In this document: one piece after another, positions 34,537 to 47,601 of the stretch
Numbering within the stretch: the first letter of the stretch is position 1
How the letters are laid out: each line of letters starts with the position of its first letter
DNA from: Littorina saxatilis
Lineage: Eukaryota; Mollusca; Gastropoda; Littorinimorpha; Littorinidae
Length of the DNA stretch: 64,000 nucleotides
NCBI RefSeq assembly: GCF_037325665.1
Contig: NC_090254.1
Span: forward strand, 17,873,187 to 17,937,186
Direction: 5' to 3'
The notes under the pieces: model-generated
What the model was told of the DNA's origin: nothing
Databases searched by the model: none
What the model saw: the letters and a program-made list of their open reading frames with translations, nothing else
Position numbers and translations under genes: made by a program

Positions 34537-37500
34537 CTAGAGGTTTACATCAGAGTGTGATCTATTTTTTTCAGAACATAAGTCTCAAAGTTAAAATATA
34601 GAGCTTGTTAAACTACACAGCTACAAAGACTGGGGAAAGAGAAACAGTGATATTTATAAAGTGCATTATCAACAAACTATGCATTTTACATTTAGTCAAG
34701 AGACCAGGGCGGTGGTGTATGTTTGTGTGTAGAGCAATTTCTGGAAAACTACAACATTATGTTTAGGTTAAAAACAAACCAGCCCTGAAACAGTGAAAGT
34801 GGCAAGTATTTTACTCGCCATAGTTAGTAGAAGCATGCAACTGGTGAGTAGAAGTGTTCATCTACTCGCCAAATGCGAGTGAATATGCTGAATCAAATTG
34901 TTGGTTTGGTTCGTAAAATTTGCTCTCTGGCTGGTACATTTTCAGAATCACTAGCCAGAGGCTAGTGCATAATTGTTTGACTTTCAGGGCTACAAGCTTA
35001 GAAAGTTAAACAGATTTGTTTTAAACACAGGGAAGCGTGATTTCCTGTGGGACAGTTTTGCTACTGCGCTATGCTGGGTTGCCATTTACCTTATTCGACG
35101 TGGATGCTGGTTTTCAGCTAAGCATTGTCCTTGTGAAATGTACTGCGTTCAGTATCGTTATACATGTTTGACAGACTGGCGCAACTTGTTTTAGCATTTG
35201 TACCCAGCATAAGATTTGCTTTAGTGTCAAGTAAAAAAAATAATTTCATTTTCAGGTATGCTTCAAGACAAGACAAGTTTCCCCGGACGACTCTTCAAGG
35301 CCTCAATTTTGACCAAGAAGTCCGGATGCAAGGAAGCGCGACTAAGAGATCTTCAACAACCGGTACCAACCGTTTGAAGGCTGCATATAGTTATGATATA
35401 CTGAACTAGGGTTTTCAAGGTGTGATATTTTTTTCCAATACCAGTTAATTAAGTTGGTAGCAACAGTTAACTGTTCTGTCAAGTGAAAAATGTATGTAGT
35501 TTTAAATGGACAGGTAAAATCAGTACTTTTTTTACAGCGAGGGAGGGTACGTAGTGCTGTCACCTCTGTGTGTGAGTTCAGGTTTAATATTTTTAAATGC
35601 CTGCAGTTAAGACAGAAGATATTGTGGAAGCTGATAAGAACTTGTGTCAGAGGATAGTAAGAAGTGTTTCGGCTTCGTACGGACTATACCATCATCCATG
35701 ACTTGTGTGTATTATTCGGAGAACGTATCAGAGCCGAGGACATGTGTTGTGAACAGCGATTCTCAGTGATGAAAGTGTAGTGTGTGTAATGCCGGACTGT
35801 ATTCTTCTTCAACTTCGGAATGGCAAGGAGGTATTTTGTGAGATGTTTTATGATTTGATATCCATGTACTGATGATTTCATTCAATAGCGAATGTTTGAA
35901 ATGTTCATTCGTTTTGTGCCATGTTTGTTGTTTAAGAGCGTGTTGTCACCATCCCTTATGAATATGGACGTGTTTGAATGTTGGTGCAGACATGAGCGTT
36001 TGAGCGAGTGAATTTAGAAGCCCTGTGCATGAAAGTCATTACCGGACAACCAAATCAGCAAACATAGAAATTCCTTGTCATACACATCGATCTGATCAAG
36101 GTAATAATGTTAGCACTTTTTTTCCAATTTATTTCACAGTTATTTGTTATTTTTTGGAGGAAATTATAATGCAATTCACCGATTTTAAAAAAACATGATT
36201 CCAATTGTCTCCCTTGAACAAATTTGTTTGTACAAAATTTGTTACTTACTTTTTTTTTCAAGGCTATATCAAGGAAAATTCTTTTTGAACTGATTGTGGG
36301 ACCGTGCACAAGCTGACAGACTTGAACTCAAAAGTTGCAGAAGATTCTTGGCTGCGACTTTTGAGTTCAAGCCGATCAGTTTGTGCACAGTCCCAAGATT
36401 TGTCTATATTTATTTATCACTTAAAATAAAATACAGTTTTTCTTTTAATGAAACTGTAGATATGTCAAAGACTGTTTTGAATAATTTTGGGGGGTAATTT
36501 TCTTTAAGAAATAACTCAAGTGAATGCACAAATTGTGAACTAAAGTGTCGGTACAAGGGAGACAATTTGAAGCCATTTTAAAAAACAAAGCAGTATATTG
36601 CATAATAATATCCTTCAATTATAACAAGAAATAAGGAATAAACGTCTCTTGACATGTTGTCTACCTAATTATCTTGATCGCATTTATTTAAAGTGGGAAT
36701 CGTTATGTTCGTAAGCTCACATACAATCATTGATGAAACAAACTCAGACCAGACCAGAGATTTGATTGATAATGGGCCCTTTATTCTATACAGTACCAGA
36801 GTAAATTATATAAACCATTACATGACAAAATAAGCTTCTTGCTCTTTGGAGTGATGTGGCCTTTGGCAGTTCATCAACCCAGTAATGTAGACCTGCCTTT
36901 TTTTACGAAGTAGGTACATGCATACCGAAAGATCACCATATGTGTGAAACCATACTGCAGTGTCATTTTTCAGTAGAGAATCAACAGAAAAAGAGCGTAT
37001 GTTCTCCTTCACCTTCATATTGTCTTTCTTCAAGCCAGAAACATCTTCAGTCAGACGATTAATCACAGAGGCCTGTTATGTAATTGTCATCTGCAGCTCT
37101 GCCAACTTGAGGTAGTCTGTGTTCCAATAACAATACCCTCACATGTAGTCGTGTCCCTCTTTGCAAAGGCATGATCTGGCCCTGGTCCTGAGCTCTCACT
37201 AGATGCAGAGGGCAAAGGAATGGCTGCTTCTGTAAATACAAATCAAATGTATACATTAGCAATATAATCAGCAACAATGATCTTGTTATAAATTTTCTTC
37301 TCTTCTTCTTTTATAATTATTAATTAATGACCTATATGTGCTGATGACCAATTTAATTTCCTTTGTTGGATCAATAAAATGTTATGAGTTATGAGTTATG
37401 AGATTACACATGCATCACACTCACAGCATTTAAGCATGAAAATACCTGAGGGAAATAACTCCTGAAATTGAAAAAAACTTAGGGGTGCGGGAGATGCTCC

Positions 37501-38731
37501 CCGGAAATTATTTTGGAGTGTTCCATGCAAAATCAAAATTGTAGAAATCTAGTGCTATTTTTGTTGTTGCATCAATTCAATGGTACATTTCTGGGAATAA
37601 AAAAAATGATTCAGCATGAGCTTTATCGATGTCTTGAAAACTGCATCACTATCTGTATCAAGTAAGGCCAAAAACAAAAAATAGGTCTGTTTACGGTAAC
37701 CCGACCGACCCTAGTTTTTTCGCGCGACCCTAGACTTTTTTTGGGCATTTGGGAAAAAAGATCTAGTTTTTTTGGCAAAATAACGTAAAAATATGGTTTT
37801 TTGGAAAAAAAAAAAAAAAAAAAAACAATCCCGACCTACCGACCCTATTTTTTTGGCCTATGTTACCGTAAACAGACCTATTTTTTTTTTTGGCCTAACC
37901 TCCTTAATCTTCTCGATTCAAGAGTCTGTTGATTCAGAGATACTGTAGCAACAGATCTCTGGTTGATTGCATGCACGCGGCTTGTCGACATATGTCTAGA
38001 TCTTGTTTGTTTGTTTTCTAAAATCTTGCAATTGTTTCGTGACCCTTCCTATGCATTCGTTTTGGGCTGCCGATTCATTTTAAATTTCTTATACACTGAT
38101 GTAGGAAGACAATTTGAAGTCAGCAGATCATAAATTGATAAAAACAAACAAAGCTTACTTGGCTCTGAGTCTCTTCCAGATCCGATGATATTTTCAGCGT
38201 TGACACTGGGGGGTGGAAGCAAAACCGCTTGCTTGTCGTCGGTCTTCACTGAGCGGACAAAGTCACGTCTCCGACCAGTACCTTGTCCTTCTGCTAGAGT
38301 CACTTGTTCTTGATGTTCTCTCAAATCCAAGATTAAGGGTGGGTACGAAGTCAAAGGAGTTGGCATCGTTGATAGCCGTGCCATTGCCAGACACGAAGTG
38401 ACGCGAGCAGACTTTTCAATGGCACAGATCTCTGGGCACGACAAACCCCTGTCGTCGGATTGCTTGCACCCATCGCGTCCTTCGCTTTTGCGCCTTCGCA
38501 ATTGCACCCATCGGAAAGCCATACAATGACAAATTCTGTCCACCGTATTTCTCTGTCTTCATTGATTCCACTGTTGCACTTGCAGTTGTAAACACAACAG
38601 TTTGTCTCGTCGTCTCCGCACTTTACTTTGCACCAAGCCTCGTTGTCGATTTTTCCTTTTGCCCCTTAGTTCCGGTAGATCTGACAATAAACTTCACAGC
38701 GCATGCGCCAAAATTTAAGTGAAAAAGGTCT
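34537..38731. mobile_element. ISL2EU-like transposon, right three quarters (copy 2)
   Basis: It matches 23411-27597 and includes R2 (about 34806-34995), the hairpin (about 36297-36394), the THAP remnant (36818-38614) and the small MITE (about 37668-37895). The right end here, gaaaaaggtct followed by AT, is a perfect inverse of the left end at 22042, unlike copy 1. The SWIM exons are not included because the contig starts after them. Confidence 0.6.
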
Positions 38732-38803
38732 ATTGACACAAAATGTTTATGGGTTGCAAGTTTGGTTGTTATTTTCTTCAGGGAAGAGCTTTGTGTTTTG
38801 CAG

Positions 38804-41800
38804 ACATCACCCTAAACGAGAGTTCAACCCAGGTTGGATTACTGCAAGGCTGAACAAGTCCCTCAATCAAAGCGGTGAAAGACTAAGGTAAGCGCATGCC
38901 CATAATACAAGGGTTACAATAGTGATTCATTTAGGAGGAGGAGGGGTGGGTGGTGGTGGTGGTGGTAAAGTTGACTTCTTACAAAAATTACTGCAGATTG
39001 GTTCATAACATTTAAAAAACAAAACAAAAATAGGAAGAAAACTTCTCCTTTTAGCTGTGTTTAATGTCACAATCCTCAGCTTACTACATATACGAGATAT
39101 GACTTCTTCTTCTTCTTCTTCTGTGTTCGTGGGCTAAAACTCCCATGTACACTCGTGTTTTTTGCACGAGTGGAATTTTACGTGTATGACCGTTTTTTAC
39201 CCCGCCATTTAGGCAGCCATACGCCGTTTTCGGAGGAAGCATGCTGGGTATTTTCGTGTTTCTATAACCCACCGAACTCTGACATGGATTACAGGATCTT
39301 TTTCGTGCGCACTTGGTCTTGTGCTTGCGTGTACACACAGGGGTGTTCGGACACCGAGGAGAGTCTGCACACAAAGTTGACTCTGAGAAATAAATCTCTC
39401 GCCGAACGTGGGGACGAACTCACGCTGACAGCGGCCAACTGGATACAAATCCAGCGCGCTACCGACTGAGCTACATCCCCGCCCCGAGATATGACTAATT
39501 TGTGTCTTGTGCGAAAGCAGCAGAGAAAAACTACATTTGTGCACATTTAAAACTCAAACATGTCCCTCACATTCCATCACCATGTTGAAAAACCATTCTT
39601 CTTTCAGAATCCACAACACAGTGAGAGTACCAGATGACTTTATGTCTCGCCACGTAGCCACAGCGAGAAGCTACGTGTATCGTCTAGCTGTGGTGAAGAA
39701 AAAGAACGTGTACTTAGACCCTGATGGGAGAGGACTGCCATGGGCTGCACAGGACTCTGAACTCAGTAGTAAAGTGTAGTAAGTGGAAATTATTGTTCTT
39801 GTCTTGCTTGCTTGAAGAAGCACAAAACAAAACTTGTATAGAGTTCATTCTTTAAAGGTAACAAAACTGAAGCATGTCCTACATGGCTCTTATTTTTTAC
39901 CCAAAGTTTTGATTTGCAATAGCTACTGCGATACCCGAATTTGTAGCTTGGGCTAGTAAAGTGTAGTAAGTAGAAATTATTGTTCGTGTCTTGCTTGCTT
40001 CAAGATGACTGTCTGAAGCAGCACATGAGTGTACTGCAGTTATACCTCTGCTGTCAGAGCTCCTGAAATCTTAGAAAAGTCATGGACATTTTCTGAGCAA
40101 TATAGTTCATGTGTGACTTTTATTACACACTAGAATGAATACCCGCTTCGCCGGGTAGCCGGCTTCGCCGGGAAGAAGTACTTAGAACCGTACGCCGGCT
40201 TCGCCGGGTCCGAACAATGGACCCGCCAAGCTTAGGTCCCTCCCAGATTCGTGGAATGGGAACAGCACGAAAATGATTCAGTGGCCATAATGCCATTCCT
40301 GACCATATCGAGTCCCATCCTTGTCGACGAATGTAACCGTGTTAATCACCTTTGGAGGCGAACTCCACTCAAACAGGACTGAGCAAGTTATGGCTTCTCA
40401 AAGGAAGGCCAGTACATAAAATTACACAAAAGCCGCCAGACCACATCACAAACAGAACTGAACAATGCACAGGTGTTGCTCACATAGAGACACACACACA
40501 CACACAAAAACACACAGAGAAGCCGTATCTATAGAGAGATAGATGACAGTGTATTTTTCGCGTGGCTATAAATTGATTCGACCTTTGCACTTTTACAGTG
40601 AGGATAATTTACGGGTCCAATTTACGTTCTGGACACTGCGTTGACCTTCTAAAAATAGTAACAGTAACAGAACGCCGGGAATATCCGAAGACGCTCCACT
40701 GACACAAAAGTGCACCATACGAAGGAAGGGAGGTAAACGCTGAAAACCTGGAGAATATGAGAAGATAAGGAAGAGTTACTTATAATGGTGAAATGAACAC
40801 AAAAACCAAAATCGATTCAGCGCTGCGCGCTGAGAGCACGTGTTGAAATATCTCATCGATGATATTGTGTCCGGGGTGTAGCTGAATACGGTGTCCAAAT
40901 TTGAAAAAGATCCACCGAGAACTTTGGCTTTGGTGTGTCGGTATGGGGGCCCGGGTAGCTGAGGTGGAACCAAAATAGCTGAGGTGGAACCAAAATCGGT
41001 TCCACGCTGCGCGCTGAGAGCACGTGTTGAAATATCGACCAGGTTGTGTCGTGTCCCGGGTCTACCTGAATATGCCCACCAAATTTGAAGCAGATCCATC
41101 GAGAACTTTGGCCGTGCATGGCGAATACACAAATACACAAACACACAGATACACAAACACACAGATACACAAACACACAGACACACACACAGACACAAGT
41201 CGTATATATATATAGATGAGAAAACAACGAATTGCTGTAAAAGTGTAACAACAACAAAAGCACAAAACAAAAGTTTCAAAGTGTTCATACTTTAAAGGTA
41301 ACAAAACTGAAAAAAGTCCTACTCCTATTTTTTACCCAAAGTTTTGCTGTGCAATAGCTACTGCATTACTCTAAATTAATAGATTTTGCTACAATGAAAC
41401 CCCCCTTTTAAGACCTCCAAAAATCTGAATAAAATCCGGTCTTAAAATGTAGGGAGTCTTAAAATTGGGATACATTTATGGAGGTTATGAACTGAAAGTC
41501 TAAGAAAACAGGGTCTTAAAAGGGAGGAAGTCTTACATTGGGGGGGGGACTTAAAAGGGGGGTTCCACTGTATTCATAGGGGCGGGGATGTAGCTCAGTC
41601 GGTAGCGCGCTGGATTTGTATTCAGTTGGCCGCTGTCAGCGTGAGTTCGTCCCCACGTTCGGCGAGAGATTTATTTCTCAGAGTCAACTTTGTGTGCAGA
41701 TTCTCCTCGGTGTCCGAACACCCCCCGTGTGTACACGCAAGCACAAGACCAAAGTGCGCACGAAAAAGATCCTGTAATCCATGTCAGAGTTCGGTGGGTT

Positions 41801-44800
41801 ATAGAAACACGAAAATACCCAGCATGCTTCCTCCAAAAGCGGCGTATGGCTGCCTAAATGGCGGGGTAAAAACGGTCATACACGTAAAAGCCGTGGGAGT
41901 TTCAGCCCATGAACGAACAAACAAACAAACTGTATTCCTAAATAATCAGAGATTTTTCTTATTTATCTCCAGCCCACCATTTGACGTTGACCTGTTCCTG
42001 AAAGCTGGGGAAGTCCTGACTGGCAAGCATAACTTCATGTCTTTCTCCACAAAGAACCTGTTGAAGACTGGACGTAAAATCAACACGGACGCTGAGATGA
42101 GCGTACGAGTACAGCGCGGCAGCGCCATGATGGAAGAACATCGCGAGGGTGTGTCTAACATCATAGATTACTGGGAGGTCCACTTTCATGGAAAGTCTTT
42201 TCTCTACAGGCAGGTAATGAGCATCTGCAACTATTTCTGAAGCTGCCTTCTGCTAAAGATCTTCATCATAAAGACAGGGCTAACACCTTTCCGGTTTTCG
42301 CCGGAAAGCCGGTTTTTGAAAACTTTTAAAACCAGAAAATCCGGTTTCCGGAAGTAAACCTTTATAAAAAAAATTTAAAATTTTTTTAGTTTGGATGGTT
42401 GATGGAGGGAAAATGTGTATTTTATGCCAAGAGAGGCTGTTCTTTGGCCCTGCCGCCGTGGACACTGGCCTTTCAGGTTTTTCTCCTTTTTGGGGGGTGT
42501 TAGCCCTGTAAAGAGTTAAAGGCACAGTAAGCCTCCCGTAAACCATCCCAGATACTGTCAGGCTTTACACACAGTACAAACACCCTTCCATTTGAACGCT
42601 CACCAAACGAGAACATCCTAGGTGCCCTACGTAAAGAGCGAGCAATTTTCAAATAATTAATTTTGCGGAGAGAGTGTCAGACAATCGGACCGTGGTGCGT
42701 TTTGGCGCTAGACCTAACTTTTAAAATCTAAATAATAAATTGACAGCTTGTTACACAAACATTCTTAAATCATAAAAGAATTCTTTTTTCATCAAGACAA
42801 GATCAGTACAATTCGAAGTTTTGAAAGTTTGAAAAAAGAAAAGCAGGGTCACGCAAGGTCATGGTTCTCGTAGCAGACGACGGTTTATGCTATCGCCAGT
42901 TCCTCTGAACAGTCAAAAGCCATTGCTAGAGTTCTTGTGAACCACAGCCGTTTGTTTTGTGCATAGTCTGAGGTACTTACTAACGTGCTATTGCAGATAA
43001 GCTCACAGCGAGTCGCATTCAAATTACTAACTGACGACTACATTGTGAAAAAGAAAAACTTGATCACACGGGTTCACGATGGCTCAGAGGTAAGATAAAC
43101 CACGCAAAAATAAATTCTTTGAAAATTGCTCGCTCTTTACGGAGGGCACCTAGGATGTTCCCGTTTGGTGAGCGTTCAAATGGAAGGGTGTTTGTACTGT
43201 GTGTAAAAGCCTGACAGTATCTGGGATGGTTTACGGGAGACTTACTGTGCCTTTAAGTGTTGGACGTTTCTGAAACGAAGTATTGACAGCAGGAAAGAAA
43301 TTAGCTTAAAGTATGTTTTTATCTCAGTTATTACCCATCAGCATCAAAGTCATCACCCATTAATTGACTCCTTGCAGGAAGAAAGAAGACTTTTCTGTTG
43401 CACAAAATGTGTTACTTTAAGACTGTTTATGTTATCGTAAAGATCTTAACATTGAATTTGTCCAAATATCTTTTAGACTAGTGGAGTGCAGTGGAATGAG
43501 CGACTTTCATCAGTGTTTACGCTGAGATGCTTTGTAAACCGATATTGACTTGAAGGCTGCAAAAATAGGTCCCATAAAAACAGCTTTCATACTCTAAACA
43601 TGAAGTCATTGTCATGTGACAGGTGAGACGCATGATGGGGGCCATGGTGATGGTGGCGCGGGGCAAGCTTAGCATGGAACAGTTACAGTATGCCCTTGAC
43701 AACCCCAGCCTGCACAACCCCGGCCAGATTGAAGCTCTGCCTGGCTTTGGCCTCACGCTCAAAGAAGTCAGCTACCCAGAAAGCGGTGAGAAAGATTGTA
43801 CAGTGTAACACCCAATGTAAACTGAAAGTTTGAAATATCGAAGGAGGGCGAGTATTTTTTTATTTTTTTATAATTGTTATTTGGTAGTGAGGGGATGAGG
43901 TAAAACAGACTTCATAACTATGTTTTGACATTAACTACCTGAGATGGAATAAATTCTCTCTTTCCTCCAGACTAAGAGACTTTCATGTAGGCTTTTGATG
44001 CAATTAGTTCATGTAAGGAGTCTGATCTTCTTCATTCATGGGCTTCGACTCCCACGTTCACTCATGTTTTTAGCACGAGTGGATTTTTACGTGTATGACC
44101 GTTTTTACCCTGCCATTCAGGCTGCATACGCCGATTTCGGGGGAGGCATGCTGGGTATTTTCGTGTTTCTATAACCCACCGAACTCTGACATGGATTGCA
44201 AGATCTTTTCTGTGCGCACTTGGTCTTGTGCTTGTGTGTACACACGAAGGGGGTTAAGTCACTAGCAGGTCTGCACATAAGTTGACCTGGGAGATTGGAA
44301 TAATCTCCACTCTTAACCCACCAGGCGGCAGCGACCGGGATTCGAACTCACGACCTCCCGATTAGGAGGCCGACGTCTTACCACCACGCCATTGTGCCTG
44401 GAGGCTGATCAAGCCTTAAGCTGTCCTGCCTGGGCAATTATACAAAATAATTGTACAAACATGCCAGTTTTTGAATCCCTGCAAGGTCTATGAAACTTGG
44501 TATTGTCTCAAATGGATAGATGCCTGAGGCATGACTGCATGAAAACCCTGGGGTTAGGGTCTCCTGATGATGCACCTTGCAGTGAGAAGTCCAATAACTT
44601 TAAAGTTTCTTTGTCTTCTTCCCCTCAGCCCGGCCCACTCTACTCTGTTAGAAGTTGGCAACAAATACTGTATCCCGCTGACAGTTTCATTTCTTTTCCA
44701 CAGTGTTCAACTACAACCCATACGCACCAGAGGAATCCACAGGGGATGATCAACAAACTGGAACTGGGGACTGTGGAGACGGTGGTGAAGAACCAAAGGT

Positions 44801-45218
44801 TTTACTCAAAGAAACAGTGCCTGTACCTCCCTGGGCTATGTCCACGTCCAGTGACACCATTTCTCCATTCTCGTCTGCAAATGCAGTTTCTATGGCAGGG
44901 TCTGGTAACGAAAACTCAAAACTGATCGGTGAAGGTAAAAAAAGTTACGAACATATGCCAAACTGCAGAAGTGATGTAGACAGTGATAGAAATGTTGAAA
45001 ATGATGATGCAGACAGTGTTGCAACTCTCACAACTGATGCCGATGCAACACTTCCAAAAATTGACAGCGAAATTCATGAAGTGGAGGATGAAAGAAGCAA
45101 CGTCGACCTTGGAAGTGATTCTATTGTCGCTGCAGGTAGCGAGAAAAGTGAAGCAAAGCTTACAGAGGATCAGGAAGCAAAAAATGTTGCAAGTTCACAG
45201 TCTTCAGTTTCACAATGA
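38804..45218 (+). CDS. PUSL1: tRNA pseudouridine synthase-like 1, exons 4-8 (copy 2, intact)
   Basis: Exon 4 is 38804-38887, exon 5 39608-39778, exon 6 41973-42213, exon 7 43623-43785 and exon 8 44704-45218. All junctions are GT-AG with matching phases. Joined to exons 1-3 they give 1404 bases, or 467 aa plus a stop. In order: RVPDDFMSRHVATARSYVYR, KHNFMSFS, FLYRQ|VRRMMGAM and GFGLTLKEVSYPES, the last being the TruA C-terminal strand. Human PUSL1 has about 300 residues. The extra length is exon 8 (from about residue 297), an Asp/Glu/Ser-rich tail without a known domain (SDVDSDRNVENDDADSV is typical). TruA enzymes make pseudouridine in tRNA, usually in the anticodon arm. Introns are crowded with SINEs and MITEs. 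Confidence 0.88.
39104..39484 (-). repeat. tRNA-derived SINE, family SC (copy 2 of 27970-28350)
   Basis: Same SINE, (ttc)n tail and cgagatatgact duplication as copy 1, in PUSL1 intron 4. Confidence 0.85.
40130..41216 (-). mobile_element. Helitron-like pair (copy 2 of 28996-30082)
   Basis: The inner element is 40130-40543 with minus-strand TC start and CTAG end. The outer 5' part runs to 41216. It is nearly identical to copy 1, differing by a few bases just outside the 5' end. Confidence 0.7.
41392..41935 (+). repeat. pogo-like MITE P1 and adjacent SC SINE (copy 2)
   Basis: P1 occupies 41392-41570 between TA dinucleotides. The SINE starts at about 41583 and ends near 41930 in acaaaca repeats, with actgtattc on both sides. 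The short 6-C run here against 26 C in copy 1 shows slippage. Confidence 0.8.
42276..43252. mobile_element. CAGGG-type MITE and TTAA MITE (copy 2)
   Basis: The first element (about 42276-42510) lacks some 25 bases present in copy 1. The second, 42520-43252, keeps its TTAA duplications and long inverted ends. Its internal splice-bounded open stretch is 42997-43089. Confidence 0.8.
44027..44402 (-). repeat. tRNA-derived SINE (copy 2 of 32941-33325)
   Basis: Same element in PUSL1 intron 7. The B-box here reads ggattcgaactcacg (inverse orientation), better preserved than in copy 1. Confidence 0.8.
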
Positions 45219-45518
45219 TGTAAGCTCTACCAATAATAGACCTGGTTTAAACTTCAGGGAACTCGGTTCATTACGTAGCTGAATTTGGGTCTTGATTAAC
45301 AGAGCAGCTTTCTTTACATAGAGTGAAACTTGCTTGTTAAGTGTATGAGGATGTGCATGAATAGAAAGTGAAGCAGCCTGGAAGGTACTCAAGGCTTGTT
45401 TGAGATCACAGAATGGCTGTTGAAACTTGTACCATTTTAAGTGGAATGCATTCGATTTTTGTGTATGAAAGAGGCAGCGAAAAGTGAGAGAGATCAAGCC
45501 CTTGCGCTTAATTGCACA

Positions 45519-45913
45519 TCTATATCTATATACGGCTTGTGTCTGTCTGTCTGTCTGTCTGTCTGTCACTTCGCGATGCACGGCCAAAGTTCTCGATGGA
45601 TCTGCTTCAAATTTGGTGGGCATATTCAGGTACACCCCGGACACAATGTGGTTGATGAAAATTTTCAACACGTGCTCTCAGCGCACAGCGCTGAACCGAT
45701 TTTGGTTTTTCTATACATCCATTCCCAGTAACTCTTCCTTATCTTCTCCAGTGTTTTGCGCGTTTATCTCCCTTCCTTCGTTCGGTGCGCCGGCTTTGCT
45801 CCCCGGCAAAGCCGGGTATTCGGCTCTACTTCTTCCCGGCAAAGCCGGGTACCCGGCCACCAAATAAAGTAAAGAAAAGTAAAGGGTACCCGGCGAAGCA
45901 GGTATTCATCTAG
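45519..45913 (+). mobile_element. Helitron-like non-autonomous element
   Basis: It begins TCTATATCTATATACGGCTT after an A and ends ggtattcatCTAG before a T. Words such as cccggcaaagccggg form GC-rich hairpins before the end. A (gtct)n tract follows the 5' end. It lies about 300 bases after the PUSL1 stop, so it may fall in the 3' UTR or just beyond. Confidence 0.75.
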
Positions 45914-46188
45914 TAATAAATAAATGTGTTACAATGTCTGCTGGTGTTTTTGACACTGTTTGTTTGAACTTGCCATGCTCCGTCAAATTACAAATAAACA
46001 CACAAGCCGACTCATCTTTTTTTTCAAAATATTTTATTTTTCCTACAGTAATTTAAGGATCATGATCACAGCACACCACACACTCTCTCATAAACCACAC
46101 ACAGAGGGCACACCATCGCAAGCTTTTTGGAAAACTCGGTTCAGAAACCGACAAAGGTGTCATTCTCACAATCAAATGTAGTTAATAC

Positions 46189-47035
46189 CAGGCCTGGGAA
46201 TGATACACCTTTTGTCGTAAATATGACAAGATCCACAGGTCGCCATTTCCGAACATGCAAACTTTTTACGTCTTGTCACTGCCAGTTTTGACACTGGCTT
46301 GCTTTGCACTGAATATGAGTCAGTTTCTACGCAGTGTCTCTTCGACAAGCAAGTCAAGCATTTGCTACGCAGTCAGATTATCGGTAATGTTTGCTGGTCC
46401 TGTCATTTCACTAAACTGGACCAGCCACTGTTTGTATCCATCTGCACTTTCGTAAATTCTGTTTCGTAACCGTCACTGTGACTTGACGAACTGTCATTTT
46501 TTCACCGCGATACACAGTTCATTGCGAAGATCTTCCTCGGTAATTCGTTCCAATTCCGCATACTTTTTGTTGTCAAGAAACAACTCGAAAGAAAGTTTCA
46601 AACTCATCATCCTCCATCTTGCTTGTCGAAGCGCTAAAGTACTTTATCGATGCAAAAACAAAAGCAGAAAACTTCGACGAAACCGACTCAAATGCAGCGC
46701 AGACGAGATAACGGAAGGAAGTGAGCCTCGCTTTGGCTCAAGTGCCGTTAAAAATACCGTTATTCTCGTATGCAAATACGAACGAGAAGTTGGTCATACG
46801 AACAAGCCTTGTGCTGGCGACGCAAATCACCGCTGGCTGGCAAAGGGGTGGGAATCGCTAGGCGACAAAAATCGCCGCTGGCGTGCTAAAGGTTGTTTTT
46901 TTTCTTTCTTATTTTTGTTAAATTCCATGACTTTCCATGGCTTGAATTGAAATTCCATGACTTTCCAGGTTTTCCATGACCTGTACGAACCCTGCGTCAG
47001 TACGCCCAAACCACTTTTACTCATTCCCAGGCCTG
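46189..47035. mobile_element. hAT-like element with decayed coding remnant
   Basis: The ends caggcctgggaatga and tcattcccaggcctg are perfect 15-bp inverted repeats. The flanks taatac and taatat form a near-perfect 6-bp duplication. The minus strand keeps open fragments (for example LDNKKYAELERITEEDL and GYKQWLVQFSEMTGPANI) that look like a former protein but match no family I can name. Near the right side lies the common vertebrate and invertebrate repeat word tccatgactttcc. From 45914 to 46188 nothing else is seen. Confidence 0.6.
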
Positions 47036-47536
47036 TAATATTCATAAGTGAGCCAATCACAACCTTCACGTACATTCATGCATGCCTATGTCCAGGTGTC
47101 ATCAGTTGGGCCACAAGGGTTTTTGATAGCACACAGTGTTCTGCCCTCAGCAGTATACAATCCAACACAGTAAAGCTTAGTAATCAGTAATACCTGAATC
47201 CCCATCATAATTTGATCAGTCAGTTTGGAGATTCATAAGAGCAAGTCCAGAAGAAACTCATTTCAGTTCATAGTTTATATTACAGAAAAGAACAGAATCA
47301 AACCGGCAGTGTTACAATGCCTTCAAAGCCTGAAAGTACAGTACATCATTATCAATGACAAGAAACGCTATGTATTGTGGGAGTTACTTGAATCACATCA
47401 CTCGAACTCGTGGCAGCAGACTAGACTCCAATCATAACAACCCGTCTGCTGCCCTTTTAGATGAAACATGGAGTGAAAATGTTTAGCTAGCACCATCAAT
47501 ATCTATTTTCAGATCCGATGTTATAATCACACCGTA
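47036..47536. other. Intergenic stretch without recognisable features
   Basis: AT-rich, with only short unrelated open frames and no repeat family that I recognise. Confidence 0.5.
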
Positions 47537-47601
47537 CAGTGGTACCCCTATTTTAAGACTTTCCAAAAATCGGACAAATTAGGTCTTGACAGAGATGTCT
47601 T

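Larger units (their letters stand above)
34537..45418. other. Second copy of 23411-34336
   Basis: Collinear throughout, with an offset of about 11.13 kb. The order is ISL2EU-like remainder, PUSL1 exon 4, SINE, exon 5, Helitron-like pair, pogo-like MITE, SINE, exon 6, two MITEs, exon 7, SINE, exon 8. Differences are scattered substitutions and small indels plus a C-run length change near 41720. Its left and right limits fall exactly on the N gap. Confidence 0.95.

Noticed and set aside
23411-45418. PUSL1 as a true tandem duplicate gene pair
   Set aside because: Exons are arranged 1-3, 1-3, 4-8, 4-8 with both limits of the second repeat on an N gap. No arrangement of two complete genes gives that order without assembly error.
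46483-46950. 155-codon plus-strand open frame
   Set aside because: It runs antisense through the hAT-like element and its protein is not family-like. The minus-strand fragments are more protein-like.
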